A stretch of DNA of 64,000 bases from Burkholderiales bacterium (GCA_036262035.1 DATAJS010000010.1:1160915-1224914), one strand, 5' to 3'. Numbered from the stretch's first letter, positions 8,008 to 16,758 are shown. Notes: generated from the sequence alone by a model not told the origin. Translations and numbers: made by a program.

Positions 8008-9604
8008 GCGCGCTGCGCTTTTCGCGCTTGCGCTGCTGCTGGCCGGATGCACGACGATCCCGACCGCGCGCATCCTCACTCTCAACCTCGCCGCGATCAA
8101 CGATTTCCACGGCCACCTGCACCGCTCGGCCGAGCCGGTGGCGGGACGGCCGCTCGGCGACGTCGCGAGGCTCGCGACCGTCGTCGCCGACCTCCGCGCA
8201 AGGAGCGCGCACTTCGCCTTCGTGTCTGCCGGTGACCTCGTCGGCGCGTCGCCGGTGGTGTCCGCGGCTTTCAACGACGAGCCGACGATCGAGGCGATGA
8301 ACGCCGCGGGGCTGGACTTCAATGGCGTCGGCAATCACGAGTTCGACGCCGGTCTCGAGCACATCCAGCGTCTCCAGTCCGGCGGCTGCCCGCCCGGCGG
8401 CTGCCGCAGCGGAAGCGAGTTCGCCGGCGCGCGCTTTCGGTTCCTCGCCGCCAATGTCGTCGTCAGGACGACCGGCGAGCCGCTGTTTCCGGCCTATGCG
8501 ATCCGCGAGTACGCGGGCGTGAAGGTCGCTTTCGTCGGCATGACGCTCGAGGGCACGGCGGAGATCTCCGCGCCCGCCAACGTCGAACGGGTTGACTTCC
8601 GCGACGAAGCCGACACGGTGAACGCGCTGGTGCCGGTCCTGAAGCAACAAGGCGTCGAGGCGATCGTCGTGCTGATCCACCAGGGCGGCGTCAATCGCGG
8701 CGGGCCGAACGAGTGCGCGGGTTTCGAAGGTCCGATCCGTGACCTCGTGGCACGCATGGATCGGGCGGTCGATCTCGTCGTCAGCGGGCACACGCACCAG
8801 GCGTATGTCTGCAACCTCGACGGCAGGCTCGTGACGAGCGCGGGCTCTTATGGGCGCTACGTCACGCACATCGAGCTCGACCTCGATCCGAAATCGCGCG
8901 ACGTCATCGCCGCGCGTGCGGAGAACCGCATCGTATCGCCCGACGTCGCGCCGCATGCGGCGGTCGCCGCAGTGGTCGAGCGCTACACGCAGCTGGCCGC
9001 GCCGCTGCGGCGTGTCGTCGGGCTGTTGACCGCGCCCCTCGAGCGCCGCGCGAGTGCCGACGGCGAATCGCCGCTCGGCCAGACGATCGCGGACGCGCAT
9101 CTCGCGTCGGCGCGCGGCGCGGGGGCGGTCGTCGCGTTCATGAACCCCGGGGGCATACGCGCTCCGCTCGATCGAGGCGAGGTCACGTTCGCGCAGGTGT
9201 TCGACCTGTATCCGTTCAACAACGCGGTCGTCGCGATGACGCTCACCGGCGCGCAGATCCTCGCGCTGCTGGAGCAGCAATGGGGCGGCGATTTCCCGCG
9301 CATCCTCCAGGTATCGCAAGGCTTTTCCTACGCGTGGAACCCCGGTGCGCCGAACGGCTCGCGCGTGGTGCGCGGGAGCGTGACGCTCAACGGCGAGCCG
9401 GTGGTTGCGGAAAAGCCCTATCGCATCGCGGTGAACAGCTATCTCGCGCAGGGCGGCGACCGCTTCTCGATCTTCCGCGACGGCGTGGATCGCGTCGAGG
9501 TGGGCGGCGGACGCGACGCCATCGCGAGCTATCTCGAAGCGGCTTCGCCGTACTCCCCGCCTTCGGTGCGCCGGATCAGGCGCGCCGGCCGCGCGGGTCC
9601 GTAA
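7955..9604 (+). CDS. 5'-nucleotidase/metallophosphatase lipoprotein (UshA/CpdB-like)
   Basis: 549 residues. The N-terminal metallophosphoesterase domain has INDFHGHLH, SAGDLVGASP, GNHEFDAG, LIHQGG and SGHTHQAY. The C-terminal 5'-nucleotidase domain has GESPLGQTIADA, NPGGIRA and DLYPFNNAVV. Such enzymes release phosphate from nucleotides or related esters outside the cytoplasm. A lipobox (LLAGC, Cys32) predicts membrane anchoring after SPase II cleavage. The only usable start is ATG 7955: upstream in frame a stop appears at 7916 with no other start codon. This ATG and the first about 19 codons are dispersed repeat B, so the n-region of the signal peptide is repeat-derived. The 3' end overlaps an antisense ankyrin-like remnant. 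Confidence 0.88.
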   Translation: MTVIARSVSDEAIPERPGRAALFALALLLAGCTTIPTARILTLNLAAINDFHGHLHRSAEPVAGRPLGDVARLATVVADLRARSAHFAFVSAGDLVGASPVVSAAFNDEPTIEAMNAAGLDFNGVGNHEFDAGLEHIQRLQSGGCPPGGCRSGSEFAGARFRFLAANVVVRTTGEPLFPAYAIREYAGVKVAFVGMTLEGTAEISAPANVERVDFRDEADTVNALVPVLKQQGVEAIVVLIHQGGVNRGGPNECAGFEGPIRDLVARMDRAVDLVVSGHTHQAYVCNLDGRLVTSAGSYGRYVTHIELDLDPKSRDVIAARAENRIVSPDVAPHAAVAAVVERYTQLAAPLRRVVGLLTAPLERRASADGESPLGQTIADAHLASARGAGAVVAFMNPGGIRAPLDRGEVTFAQVFDLYPFNNAVVAMTLTGAQILALLEQQWGGDFPRILQVSQGFSYAWNPGAPNGSRVVRGSVTLNGEPVVAEKPYRIAVNSYLAQGGDRFSIFRDGVDRVEVGGGRDAIASYLEAASPYSPPSVRRIRRAGRAGP

Positions 9605-9698
9605 ACGCGATAAGCTCGGGCTGCGCGGCAAGCGCGGCGGCGAGGTCCTTCCACGCGAGCGACGTCACGAGGTCGAGCAGTTGCGTGCGGGATGTCAT
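9576..9698 (-). pseudogene. Probable remnant of an ankyrin-repeat-type gene (N-terminal 40 codons)
   Basis: On the minus strand, 40 codons from an ATG at 9698 read MTSRTQLLDLV, then AWKDLAAALAAQPELIAF and TDPRGRRA before a stop. The pattern (short helix, LAAQPELI, a DPRGR turn) resembles the start of small ankyrin-repeat proteins, which would normally continue with many more repeats. Here it stops inside the 3' end of the nucleotidase gene, overlapping it by 29 bases. It is either a decayed fragment or a chance frame; the resemblance is by eye only. Confidence 0.35.
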
Positions 9699-9746
9699 CG
9701 TCCCTCGGCTACGACGGCGAATACGAACTACTAACCCGGTGCATCC

Positions 9747-10721
9747 ATGAAAGCAATGGTGTGTGAAGCGTTCGGCGGTCCCGAGGTCCTCGCGTTGCGC
9801 GAAGCGCCCGACCCCGCGCCGCCCGGCAAGGGCGAGATCCAGGTGCGCATCGCCGCGCGCGGCGTGCAGTACGTCGACGTGCTGATGCTCGCGGGCAAAT
9901 ACCAGTTCAGGCCCGAGCCGCCGTTCATCCCCGGGAGCGAAGCGGCGGGGACCGTCGTCGCCGTGGGCGAGGGCGTCAGCGGCTTGAGCGTGGGAGACCG
10001 CGTGATGAGCCGCCACTCGCTGGGCGCATTGGCGGAGATCGGCAACGCCAAGGCCGTGCTCTGTGACCGCATTCCGGACAACATGAGCTTCGAAGAAGCG
10101 GGCGTGTTCCGCGGCGCGTACGCCACCGCCTATCACGCCCTTCTCCAGCGCGGCCGTATGGTCGCGGGCGAATGGGTGCTCGTTCACGGCGCGGCGGGCG
10201 GCATCGGCATCGCGGCGATCCAGGTCGCCAAAGCCTACGGTGCGAAGGTGATCGCGACCGCGAGCACCGAAGCCAAGCGCAAGGCGTGTATCGAGGAAGG
10301 CGCCGATCATGCGATCGACTATCGCGGCGGCTTCGTCGATCGGGTCAAGGAGCTGACCGGCGGCAAAGGCGTGGACATCGTCTACGATCCGATCGGCGAC
10401 AAGGTCGCCGAGGAATCGCTGCGCTGCCTCGCGTGGGGCGGGCGCCTGCTGATCCTCGGCTTCCTCGGAGGCAGTCCGGCCAACATCAAGAGCAACTACC
10501 TGCTCATCAAAGGCATCGACGCGGTGGGCGTGCGCATCGGCGGCCTGAACGAGATCAATCCCGGACTCGCGAAAGAGAACATGCAGAAGCTGCTCGCGCT
10601 CGCGGGCGAGGGGAAATTGAAGCCCCGCATCTCGCATCGGTTTCCGCTGCAAGATGCCGCGAAAGCGCTGCAAGCGGTGATCGACCGCGAGGTGATCGGC
10701 AAGGCGGTGCTGGTGAGCTGA
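9747..10721 (+). CDS. NADPH:quinone oxidoreductase family protein (zinc-independent MDR)
   Basis: A 324-residue medium-chain dehydrogenase/reductase of the quinone oxidoreductase branch. The N-terminal GroES-like half has GVQYVDVLMLAGKYQ and PFIPGSEAAGTVVAVGEGV. The Rossmann half has HGAAGGIGIAAIQVAKAYGAKV, the AAGGIG nucleotide-binding loop. Catalytic zinc cysteines of alcohol dehydrogenases are absent, as expected for this branch. It reduces quinones or enones with NADPH in the cytoplasm. The gene stands alone and is followed by a dispersed repeat and a convergent gene. Confidence 0.9.
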   Translation: MKAMVCEAFGGPEVLALREAPDPAPPGKGEIQVRIAARGVQYVDVLMLAGKYQFRPEPPFIPGSEAAGTVVAVGEGVSGLSVGDRVMSRHSLGALAEIGNAKAVLCDRIPDNMSFEEAGVFRGAYATAYHALLQRGRMVAGEWVLVHGAAGGIGIAAIQVAKAYGAKVIATASTEAKRKACIEEGADHAIDYRGGFVDRVKELTGGKGVDIVYDPIGDKVAEESLRCLAWGGRLLILGFLGGSPANIKSNYLLIKGIDAVGVRIGGLNEINPGLAKENMQKLLALAGEGKLKPRISHRFPLQDAAKALQAVIDREVIGKAVLVS

Positions 10722-10747
10722 TAAACAAGACGCGGCAAAACCTCCTT

Positions 10748-10832
10748 CGTCATTCCGGACGCGCGGCAGCGCGATCCGGAATCCATTTTGATTTTGACGC
10801 TTTGAAAATGGGTTTCCGCCTGCGCGGGAACG
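10748..10832. repeat. Dispersed repeat, family C (copy 2)
   Basis: CGTCATTCCGGACGCGCGGC, ATCCGGAATCCATTTTGA, GAAAATGGGTTTCCGCC and TGCGCGGGAACGG. Same architecture as the copies at 1481-1577 and 40098-40191. It sits between convergent genes. Confidence 0.75.
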
Positions 10833-10844
10833 GCGGCCGGGTGA

Positions 10845-11561
10845 TCATTTCTTCATGTACTGATGCCCCGCCATGATCGCCTTCACCTCCTTGACGCCTC
10901 TGGCACGCAGCAGCTGGCCGACGCGCTCGTCTTCCTCGGCCAGCAGCGCCTTCGCGGTGCGCACCACTTCCTCGAGGCGGTCGGCAGGGAATTTCACCGC
11001 GCCGTTCTCGTCCATGTGCACGATCTCGCCGGGTGCGACGTCCATGCCGGCGATGCTCACCGGAACCTGCACCGCGTGCACCGCCTGCGGGCCGTGTCCG
11101 GCGCAGATGCCGCGCGTCAGGTACTGGAAATTCATCGGGCGGATCTCGTGGATGTCGCGCGACGGGCCGTTCGACACCGCGCCGATCGCGCCGCAGGCGC
11201 GCATCGAAGACGTCATGTTGCCGCCCGAGAGGCCGACCTTGTTGGCGAGCTCCGGCGGAAATTTCTGCTGGAAACAGAAGATCGACGGCTTGCCGAGCTT
11301 GTCCATCGCTTCGAGCACGTCCATCAGCGTGAGCTTCCTGAACGTCGGATCGGGAAGGCCGTAGGTGCACGTCACCGCGTAACCGGCGATCGGTCCCATC
11401 TCGGGGTACCAGCAGCCGAGCGAGTTGTCGGTGTACCAGTGCTCGCTCCACGGGTTGTAGATCTCCAGGCACAGCGGCCGTCCCGGATACGTCGCGACCA
11501 CGTTGGTGATCGTCGGCGTGTCGATCGTCTTCAGCGCCTCCAGCAGCTCCAGGTCTGTCAT
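10845..11561 (-). CDS. RraA family protein (4-hydroxy-4-methyl-2-oxoglutarate aldolase-like)
   Basis: 238 residues. The RraA-fold core is visible: GYAVTCTYG, then GLSGGNMTSSMRACGAIGAVSNGPSRDIHEI, with the R-D pair (SRDI) used by HMG/CHA aldolases for pyruvate enolate and metal binding. The C-terminal VAPGEIVHMDENGAVKFPAD is also typical. Members split 4-carboxy-4-hydroxy-2-oxoadipate-type acids in aromatic degradation, while true RraA inhibits RNase E. The extra length and catalytic context favour an aldolase-like enzyme. It is divergent from the cupin/MFS operon, with 64 bases between, which suggests a shared promoter region. Confidence 0.8.
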   Translation of the reverse strand: MTDLELLEALKTIDTPTITNVVATYPGRPLCLEIYNPWSEHWYTDNSLGCWYPEMGPIAGYAVTCTYGLPDPTFRKLTLMDVLEAMDKLGKPSIFCFQQKFPPELANKVGLSGGNMTSSMRACGAIGAVSNGPSRDIHEIRPMNFQYLTRGICAGHGPQAVHAVQVPVSIAGMDVAPGEIVHMDENGAVKFPADRLEEVVRTAKALLAEEDERVGQLLRARGVKEVKAIMAGHQYMKK

Positions 11562-11625
11562 CGCCTCCCCCTTGTGATTTGCTATACCCTCGGGAGTGTA
11601 GCGGAGTCGTCAGGAGGACCACTTC

Positions 11626-12075
11626 ATGGACACAGCGGACGGCACGGGAAGCGGGATGCGGCTGCAGAAATCGTTCGTCAGCACGACGCCGTACTCGCAA
11701 GGGCGGCGGCCTTTCTTCAAGTATCGCGACCTCGGCCTCGAGGCGGCGACCGGCGGGCGCATGCGCGCGTATCACAACACCGCGATCGCCGGCATGACCC
11801 AGCCGACGGGCTGGCACTACCACATCTGCGAGATGCAGTTCGTCTACGTGCTGAAAGGATCGCTCACCATCGAGTTCGAGGACGGCACCGTAGGCACGTT
11901 CGCGGCCGGCGATTCGTTCTTCATCCCCGGCGGCGTGCGCCACAACGAGATCTACGCATCCGAGGACAAGGAAGCGCTCGAAGTCTCGGTCCCCGGAAAA
12001 ATAGAAACCGTCGACGTCGAGCGCCCGGCGCACCTGCCCGAGAAGCTCAGGGAAGTGAGCAACCAGCAGCCGTGA
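11626..12075 (+). CDS. Cupin-domain protein
   Basis: 149 residues forming one conserved beta-barrel cupin. Motif 1 is GWHYHICEMQFVYVLKGSLTIEF-like with HxH and a downstream E; motif 2 is GDSFFIPGGVRHNE. The metal ligands H, H, E and H are all present, so a metal-binding enzyme or a sensor is possible. An AGGAGG site lies about 12 bases before the ATG. Its stop codon overlaps the start of the MFS gene, so it heads a four-gene operon (cupin, MFS, MaoC-like, Bug). Confidence 0.85.
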   Translation: MDTADGTGSGMRLQKSFVSTTPYSQGRRPFFKYRDLGLEAATGGRMRAYHNTAIAGMTQPTGWHYHICEMQFVYVLKGSLTIEFEDGTVGTFAAGDSFFIPGGVRHNEIYASEDKEALEVSVPGKIETVDVERPAHLPEKLREVSNQQP

Positions 12076-13289
12076 GGAGCGTCACGGTCGCCCTCGGGGC
12101 GATGTTCCTGCAGCAGACGTTCGTCGCGCTCGGTCGCGCGCTGCCTGCGGTGATCGCGCCGGCGATCATCTCGGATCTTTCGCTCGACGCCGCGTGGATC
12201 GGCATCTACTTCGGCATCACCGCGGCCGCGTCGCTCGTCGCGCAGCTCGGCTGCGGCAGCTTCATCGTGCGCCACGGCGCGCTGCGCATGAGCCAGATCT
12301 CGCTCGTCATGATGGCGGTCGGCACCGCGCTCGCGGCGCTCGGCACGCCGGTCATGCTCGTGCTGTCGGCGATCATCGTCGGCGCCGGCGGGGCGATCTC
12401 GACGCCGGCGAGCTCGCACCTCCTGAGCCGTGTCGCGTCGGCGCAATACCTGCCGCTGGTGTTCTCGATCAAGCAGACTGCCGTTCCGGCCGGCCTGCTG
12501 CTCGCGGGCCTGATCGGCCCCCGGCTCACCGAGGCGACCGACTGGCGCACCACGATGCTCGCCAGCGCCGCGTCGTGCGCGCTCTTCACGCTCATGCTCC
12601 AGCCCCTGCGCCGGTCGTTCGACGACGACCGCGTGCCGAGCCGCTATTTCAAGCTCTCGGACTTCAAGGCGACGCTGAAATCGGTGCTCGATACGCCCAG
12701 CTTGCGCGCGCTTTCGTTCGCGTGCCTCGCGTTCAACGGCATACAGACGGTCGTCACCGCGTATTTCGTCGTCTATCTCACGACGATCGGCTACACGCCG
12801 GTCGCCGCAGGTTTCGTTTTTTCGATCGCGGTTACCGTAGCGGTGCCGGGACGGATCCTGTGGGGCTGGCTCGGCAGCACCTACGTCACGCCGCGCGCGA
12901 TGATGGCGGGCCTGGCGCTGGGCATGGCGGGCAGCATCGCGGCGCTCGCGCTGTGCACGCCGGCATGGCCCGCGATCGCCGTGGCCGCGGTCGCGTGCGT
13001 GCTCAGCGCGACCGCGCTGTCGTGGCACGGCATCCTGCTCGCGGAGACTGCGCGAGCCGCGCCCGAAGGCGCGCGCGGCGGCGTGACCGGCGGCGTGCTG
13101 TCGTTCGGGCAGGTCGGCGCGCTCGCGCTGCCGCTGGTGTATTCGGGATTGCTCGATTACACCGGGAGCTACGGCATCGGCTTCGTCGTGTGCGGGATCC
13201 CCGCGCTGATGGTCGGCTTCCAGCTTTTGCGCCAGGGCGCACATCGCGGAGAGACATTGCGTGAACCCACCGAAGAGCGCACGCGCTGA
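12072..13289 (+). CDS. Major facilitator superfamily transporter
   Basis: 405 residues with about twelve hydrophobic segments, consistent with a full MFS permease. The GTG at 12072 overlaps the cupin TGA (GTGA), indicating translational coupling, and the first residues lead straight into a membrane helix (ALGAMFLQQTFVALGRALP). The central loop near residues 180-205 is charged (RRSFDDDRVPSRYFKLSDFK). Closest in feel to MFS carriers of organic acids, but the substrate cannot be assigned. It overlaps the next gene by 29 bases. Confidence 0.85.
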   Translation: MRSVTVALGAMFLQQTFVALGRALPAVIAPAIISDLSLDAAWIGIYFGITAAASLVAQLGCGSFIVRHGALRMSQISLVMMAVGTALAALGTPVMLVLSAIIVGAGGAISTPASSHLLSRVASAQYLPLVFSIKQTAVPAGLLLAGLIGPRLTEATDWRTTMLASAASCALFTLMLQPLRRSFDDDRVPSRYFKLSDFKATLKSVLDTPSLRALSFACLAFNGIQTVVTAYFVVYLTTIGYTPVAAGFVFSIAVTVAVPGRILWGWLGSTYVTPRAMMAGLALGMAGSIAALALCTPAWPAIAVAAVACVLSATALSWHGILLAETARAAPEGARGGVTGGVLSFGQVGALALPLVYSGLLDYTGSYGIGFVVCGIPALMVGFQLLRQGAHRGETLREPTEERTR

Positions 13290-14064
13290 ATATCGCGTGC
13301 AGGCGTGCAACCTCTCGCACGCCAGCGAGAACAGGATCCACGACGACGACGTCGCGCGCCGCTTCGGCTTCCAGGGCGCGCTCGTGCCGGGCGTCGAGGT
13401 TTACGCGTACATGGCGCACCTGCCGGTCGCGCGCTGGGGCGTCGACTGGCTCGAGCGCGGCACTGCCGAGTGCCGCTTCCTGAAACCGGTGTACGACGGC
13501 AAGCTCGTGATCGCGAGCGCCGAGGAAGAGGCGGGCGCGCTCGCGATCGTCGTCGACAGCGAAGGCGAGCGCTGTGCGGCAGGCGCCGCGTCTTTACCGC
13601 AGGCGCGCGGCTCGGCGCCCGAGGTTCCCGAACCTGCGCCCACACCGCGCGCCGACGCGAGGCCCGAACCCGACGAAGCGACGCTCGCGGTCGGTCGCCG
13701 CCTCTCGTCGCATCCGCTGCATCTGCCACGCGAGAAGCACGAGCAATACCTCGCCGACATCCGCGAGACCGAGACGCTGTACTCGCGCGAGCAGATCGTG
13801 CATCCGTCGTGGGTGCTGCGTCTCTCGAATTCCGCGCTCAAGGACAATGTCAGGCTCGCGGCGTGGATACATACCGGGAGCGCGATACGCCACTGCGCGA
13901 TCGCGCACGCGGGATCGACGCTCGCGGCGCATGCGCTGGTGCAGAAGAACTACGAGCGCAAAGGCCACCGCTTCGTCGATCTGGACGTCGTCATCGTCGC
14001 GGACGGCAAGCGCGTCGTGGCGCAGGTGCAACACACTGCGATCTACCGGCTGCGGCCGGCATAA
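13261..14064 (+). CDS. MaoC-like double hot-dog domain protein
   Basis: 267 residues beginning at GTG 13261, which has GGAGAG 8 bases upstream and lies inside the end of the MFS gene. The N-terminal half has NRIHDDDVARRFGFQGALVPGVE, a MaoC-type hydratase loop (substrate-binding D with a GxxVPG turn), and LKPVYDGKLV. The second half (HPSWVLRLSNSALKDNV to VVAQVQHTAIYR) looks like the second hot-dog. Family members hydrate enoyl-CoA thioesters or act as thioesterases. The arrangement is shorter and more divergent than classical PhaJ/MaoC, so the reaction is uncertain. Confidence 0.7.
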   Translation: MNPPKSARAEYRVQACNLSHASENRIHDDDVARRFGFQGALVPGVEVYAYMAHLPVARWGVDWLERGTAECRFLKPVYDGKLVIASAEEEAGALAIVVDSEGERCAAGAASLPQARGSAPEVPEPAPTPRADARPEPDEATLAVGRRLSSHPLHLPREKHEQYLADIRETETLYSREQIVHPSWVLRLSNSALKDNVRLAAWIHTGSAIRHCAIAHAGSTLAAHALVQKNYERKGHRFVDLDVVIVADGKRVVAQVQHTAIYRLRPA

Positions 14065-14081
14065 CAAAACGAGGAGAAGTC

Positions 14082-15035
14082 ATGAAGCGTTTCATCTGGG
14101 TGTTGCTGTTGTTCGCGTGCGGCGCGGCCGCGCAGGACTATCCGTCGAAACCGGTGCGTCTGGTCGTGCCGTATCCCGCGGGCTCGAGCAGCAACGACAT
14201 CATCGCCCGCGCGCTCGCCGAGCAGCTGAGCGCCGGCCTGAAGCAGCGCGTGCTGGTGGAGAACCGTTCCGGCGCGGGCGGCAACGTCGGTTCGGAGTAC
14301 GTCGCCAAAGCGGCGCCCGACGGCTACACGCTGCTGGTCGCGACCAACGGGCCGCAGGCGATCGCGCCTTCGGTGTTCAAGCTCCATTACGACAACCAGA
14401 AGGACCTTGCGCCCGTCGCGATGGTCGCGAACGTGCCGTACATGCTGATGATCCATCCGTCGCTGCCGGCGAAGAACGTGAAGGAGCTCATCGCGCTGGC
14501 GAAGGCCAGGCCCGGGCAATTGCTGTTCGCGTCTTCCGGCAATGCGGGCACGCCGCACCTGTGCTGGGAGCTCTTCAAGTCGATGGCGAAGATCGACATC
14601 CGGCACGTGCCGTACAAAGGCGGCGCGCCGGCGATGATGGACACGGTCGGCGGACAGACCCAGATGTACTGCTCGGGACTCGTCGCCGGCGGTCCGCAGA
14701 TCAAGGCGGGCAAGCTGCGCGCGCTCGGGATGGGCACACTCGAGCGCTCGGCGGTCATGCCCGACGTACCGACGATTGCGGAGCAGGGTCTCGCCGGCTT
14801 CAACGTCGCCTCATGGTTCGGCATCATGACGCCCGCCGGCACGCCGGCGGCGATCGTGCAGCGGCTTTACGGCGAGATCGCGAAGATCGTCGAGAGCGCG
14901 GAGATGAAAAAATTCCTGCTCACGCAGGGCGCGGAGCCGATGCTCATGGACCCGCCGAAGTTCTCCGAATTCCTGCGCGCCGAGACCGAGAAGTGGGCGA
15001 AGGTCGTCAAGGCCGCGAACCTGAAGCTGGATTAG
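14082..15035 (+). CDS. Bug/TctC family substrate-binding protein
   Basis: 317 residues from the ATG at 14082, preceded by GAGGAGA. Signal peptide FIWVLLLFACGAAAQ, then DYPSKPVRLVVPYPAGSSSND, ENRSGAGGN, APDGYTLL and HVPYKGGAPAMMD. It closes the operon that starts with the cupin gene, 17 bases after the MaoC-like gene, so it may bind the substrate handled by those proteins. Confidence 0.9.
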   Translation: MKRFIWVLLLFACGAAAQDYPSKPVRLVVPYPAGSSSNDIIARALAEQLSAGLKQRVLVENRSGAGGNVGSEYVAKAAPDGYTLLVATNGPQAIAPSVFKLHYDNQKDLAPVAMVANVPYMLMIHPSLPAKNVKELIALAKARPGQLLFASSGNAGTPHLCWELFKSMAKIDIRHVPYKGGAPAMMDTVGGQTQMYCSGLVAGGPQIKAGKLRALGMGTLERSAVMPDVPTIAEQGLAGFNVASWFGIMTPAGTPAAIVQRLYGEIAKIVESAEMKKFLLTQGAEPMLMDPPKFSEFLRAETEKWAKVVKAANLKLD

Positions 15036-15037
15036 CT

Positions 15038-15168
15038 GGTCATCGCGAGGCTCGCGCAGCGAGCCGAGGCGATCTCGTGGCGCACGTTATCGGAAGCATC
15101 GGGATTGCTTCGTCCCCCGGATGCCGTTCCGGGGCTTCGGCTGTCGCTCCTCGCAATGACGACGTAGC
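15038..15168. repeat. Dispersed repeat, family B (copy 3, inverted ends)
   Basis: GGTCATCGCGAGGCTCGCGC at the left, GAGGCGATCTCGTGGCGCAC inside, GGGATTGCTTCGTCCCCCGG, then CGCTCCTCGCAATGACG at the right. The right end is the reverse complement of the typical family-B start. It separates two convergent genes and could form a long stem. Confidence 0.8.
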
Positions 15169-15707
15169 TAGTTCACCGTTCGCGGCTGCGCTGGCTGCGC
15201 CGGCGCGGTCGCCTGCCCTTCGTGCAGCGCGAGAGTGACGTCCCAGTCGGTCTTGGCGACCTGCTCGCGCAGGAGGCGCATGAAGAGGTGGAGCAGCCGC
15301 GTGTCGCAGGTGATGTCGATGCCCTGACCCTGCATCGGCCGCAGGCTCAGGATCTGCGCGCCGCCGGGCTGCTTCTTGCCTTCGGCGCGGCCGAGCAGCA
15401 CCGGCGCGTCTCCCAGCGGCATGGTGCGCGGCGCGTCCCGGGCTTGCTCGCGGAACTCGGTCTTGTAATCGGCCTCGCGCGCGTAGCCTTCGTGCCGGAT
15501 GTCGAGCACCTCGTGGCGCGCGGCCGGATCGACCTGCTGCTTCACCGCCTGGTCCCATTCGAGCATGCGCACGAGCATGGTCCACAGGCGCTTCACGAAG
15601 CGCCGCGTGAGCCAGAAACGGTATTCGCAGTTTCCGGTCGTCGAGAACCGCAGCAGCAGGCGATCTTCGTTCTCGTCGTAGCGGATCTGTATCTGCGCGA
15701 TGCTCAA
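15168..15707 (-). CDS. Hypothetical protein translationally coupled to the HtrA-like gene
   Basis: 179 residues, no domain recognised. The likely start is TTG at 15707, which overlaps the TGA stop of the upstream HtrA-fold gene (TTGA), a coupling arrangement. The N-terminal half (RYDENEDRLLLRF, then EYRFWLTRRFVKRLW) looks like a small beta-rich domain that binds or scaffolds. The middle is charged and the end (QATAPAQPAQPRTVN) is flexible. No signal peptide. Conserved pairing with the neighbouring protease-like gene would suggest a functional unit, but that needs comparison with other genomes. Confidence 0.6.
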   Translation of the reverse strand: MSIAQIQIRYDENEDRLLLRFSTTGNCEYRFWLTRRFVKRLWTMLVRMLEWDQAVKQQVDPAARHEVLDIRHEGYAREADYKTEFREQARDAPRTMPLGDAPVLLGRAEGKKQPGGAQILSLRPMQGQGIDITCDTRLLHLFMRLLREQVAKTDWDVTLALHEGQATAPAQPAQPRTVN

Positions 15708-16678
15708 TGCAGCTTGGGCTTGCGGAGGAAGTCGTGGCGGTCGCCCGACTTGATCGTGATGTGCAGCACGTCGCCGCCGCGCGCCAGCGTGAGCGGCACT
15801 TCGATCCCCGGCGCGCCGAGCCGCCATACGCTCCTGAACATCTCGGCGAGCTCGGTCACGCGCGTGCCGCCGACCTTCAGCACGATGTCGCCGGCCTGCA
15901 CGCCGGCTGTGTGTCCCGGACCGCCCGGCGTGAGCCGGCTCACGATCAGCTTGCCGTCGCTGTCCTGCGTCGACATGCCGAGCCACGGATGCGCCGGCTG
16001 CGGGCTGCGGCCGGTCGTCGTCAGGCCTTCGAGTATCGGGTGCAGGAGATCGACGGGCACGAACATGTTGGCGTGGGCCGCTTCGCCTTTCACGTCCTGC
16101 TGCACCAGCAGCGAGCCGACGCCGATGAGGTCGCCCTGCGTATCGAGCAGCGCCGCCCCGCCCCATTGCGGGTGCGCGGGTGTGGTGAAGATCGCCTCGT
16201 CGAGCACGTATTCCCACGAGCCCGCGAACTCGCGCTTGTCGACGATCTGGGTCTTGAGCGCGTGCTCGATGCCGCCGTGGCCGAGCACGAACGCGGTATC
16301 GCCGACCTTCACGTCGGACGCGAGCCCGCGCTTCAAAGGCGTGGCGGACATCTTGCCCAGCGCCTGGACGAGGCCGAAGCCGGTCGTGTGATCGTAGCCG
16401 AGGCGATAGCCTTCGACGAGCTGGCCGCGATTGGTCGTGAGCCAGATCTGCGAAGCTTCGTTGATGAGATAACCGATCGTCAGCACGAGGCCGTCCTCGC
16501 GGATCACCGCGCCGTAGCCGCCGCGCTCGGTGCCGAGCGTCGACGCGGTGTACCCGTCCGCGGGAACTTCGGCGCGCACGAGCACCATCGCGTCCAGCGC
16601 GGCCGCGAGATCGAACTGCGTTTCGTCGGCCTTGGGCTGGACCGAGTCGTGGAAAGCCCACTGCTGGGGTTCGGACAT
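15704..16678 (-). CDS. HtrA/DegP-fold protein with PDZ domain and degenerate catalytic triad
   Basis: 324 residues laid out like an S1C (DegP/DegS) protease: chymotrypsin-like domain about residues 25-215 and a PDZ domain about 230-312 (LTPGGPGHTAGVQAGDIVLKV). All three triad positions are changed by alignment to E. coli DegP: LTNNHVV becomes LTIGYLI (His to Tyr70), DPRSDIAL becomes DHTTGFGL (Asp to Gly100), and GNSGGAL becomes PQWGGAA (Ser to Trp172). The surrounding framework (GDLIGVGSLL, FVPVDLLHPIL) is intact, so this is not a random decay. It is predicted to be a non-catalytic binding or regulatory protein. No signal peptide, so probably cytoplasmic. Confidence 0.8.
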   Translation of the reverse strand: MSEPQQWAFHDSVQPKADETQFDLAAALDAMVLVRAEVPADGYTASTLGTERGGYGAVIREDGLVLTIGYLINEASQIWLTTNRGQLVEGYRLGYDHTTGFGLVQALGKMSATPLKRGLASDVKVGDTAFVLGHGGIEHALKTQIVDKREFAGSWEYVLDEAIFTTPAHPQWGGAALLDTQGDLIGVGSLLVQQDVKGEAAHANMFVPVDLLHPILEGLTTTGRSPQPAHPWLGMSTQDSDGKLIVSRLTPGGPGHTAGVQAGDIVLKVGGTRVTELAEMFRSVWRLGAPGIEVPLTLARGGDVLHITIKSGDRHDFLRKPKLH

Positions 16679-16758
16679 GCGGCGATTTTGACACGAACTC
16701 GGGGAGGGTATGCGTATTGCACCTGTTGCAGAAATCGAAAGAAATCGAGGGAATACGC

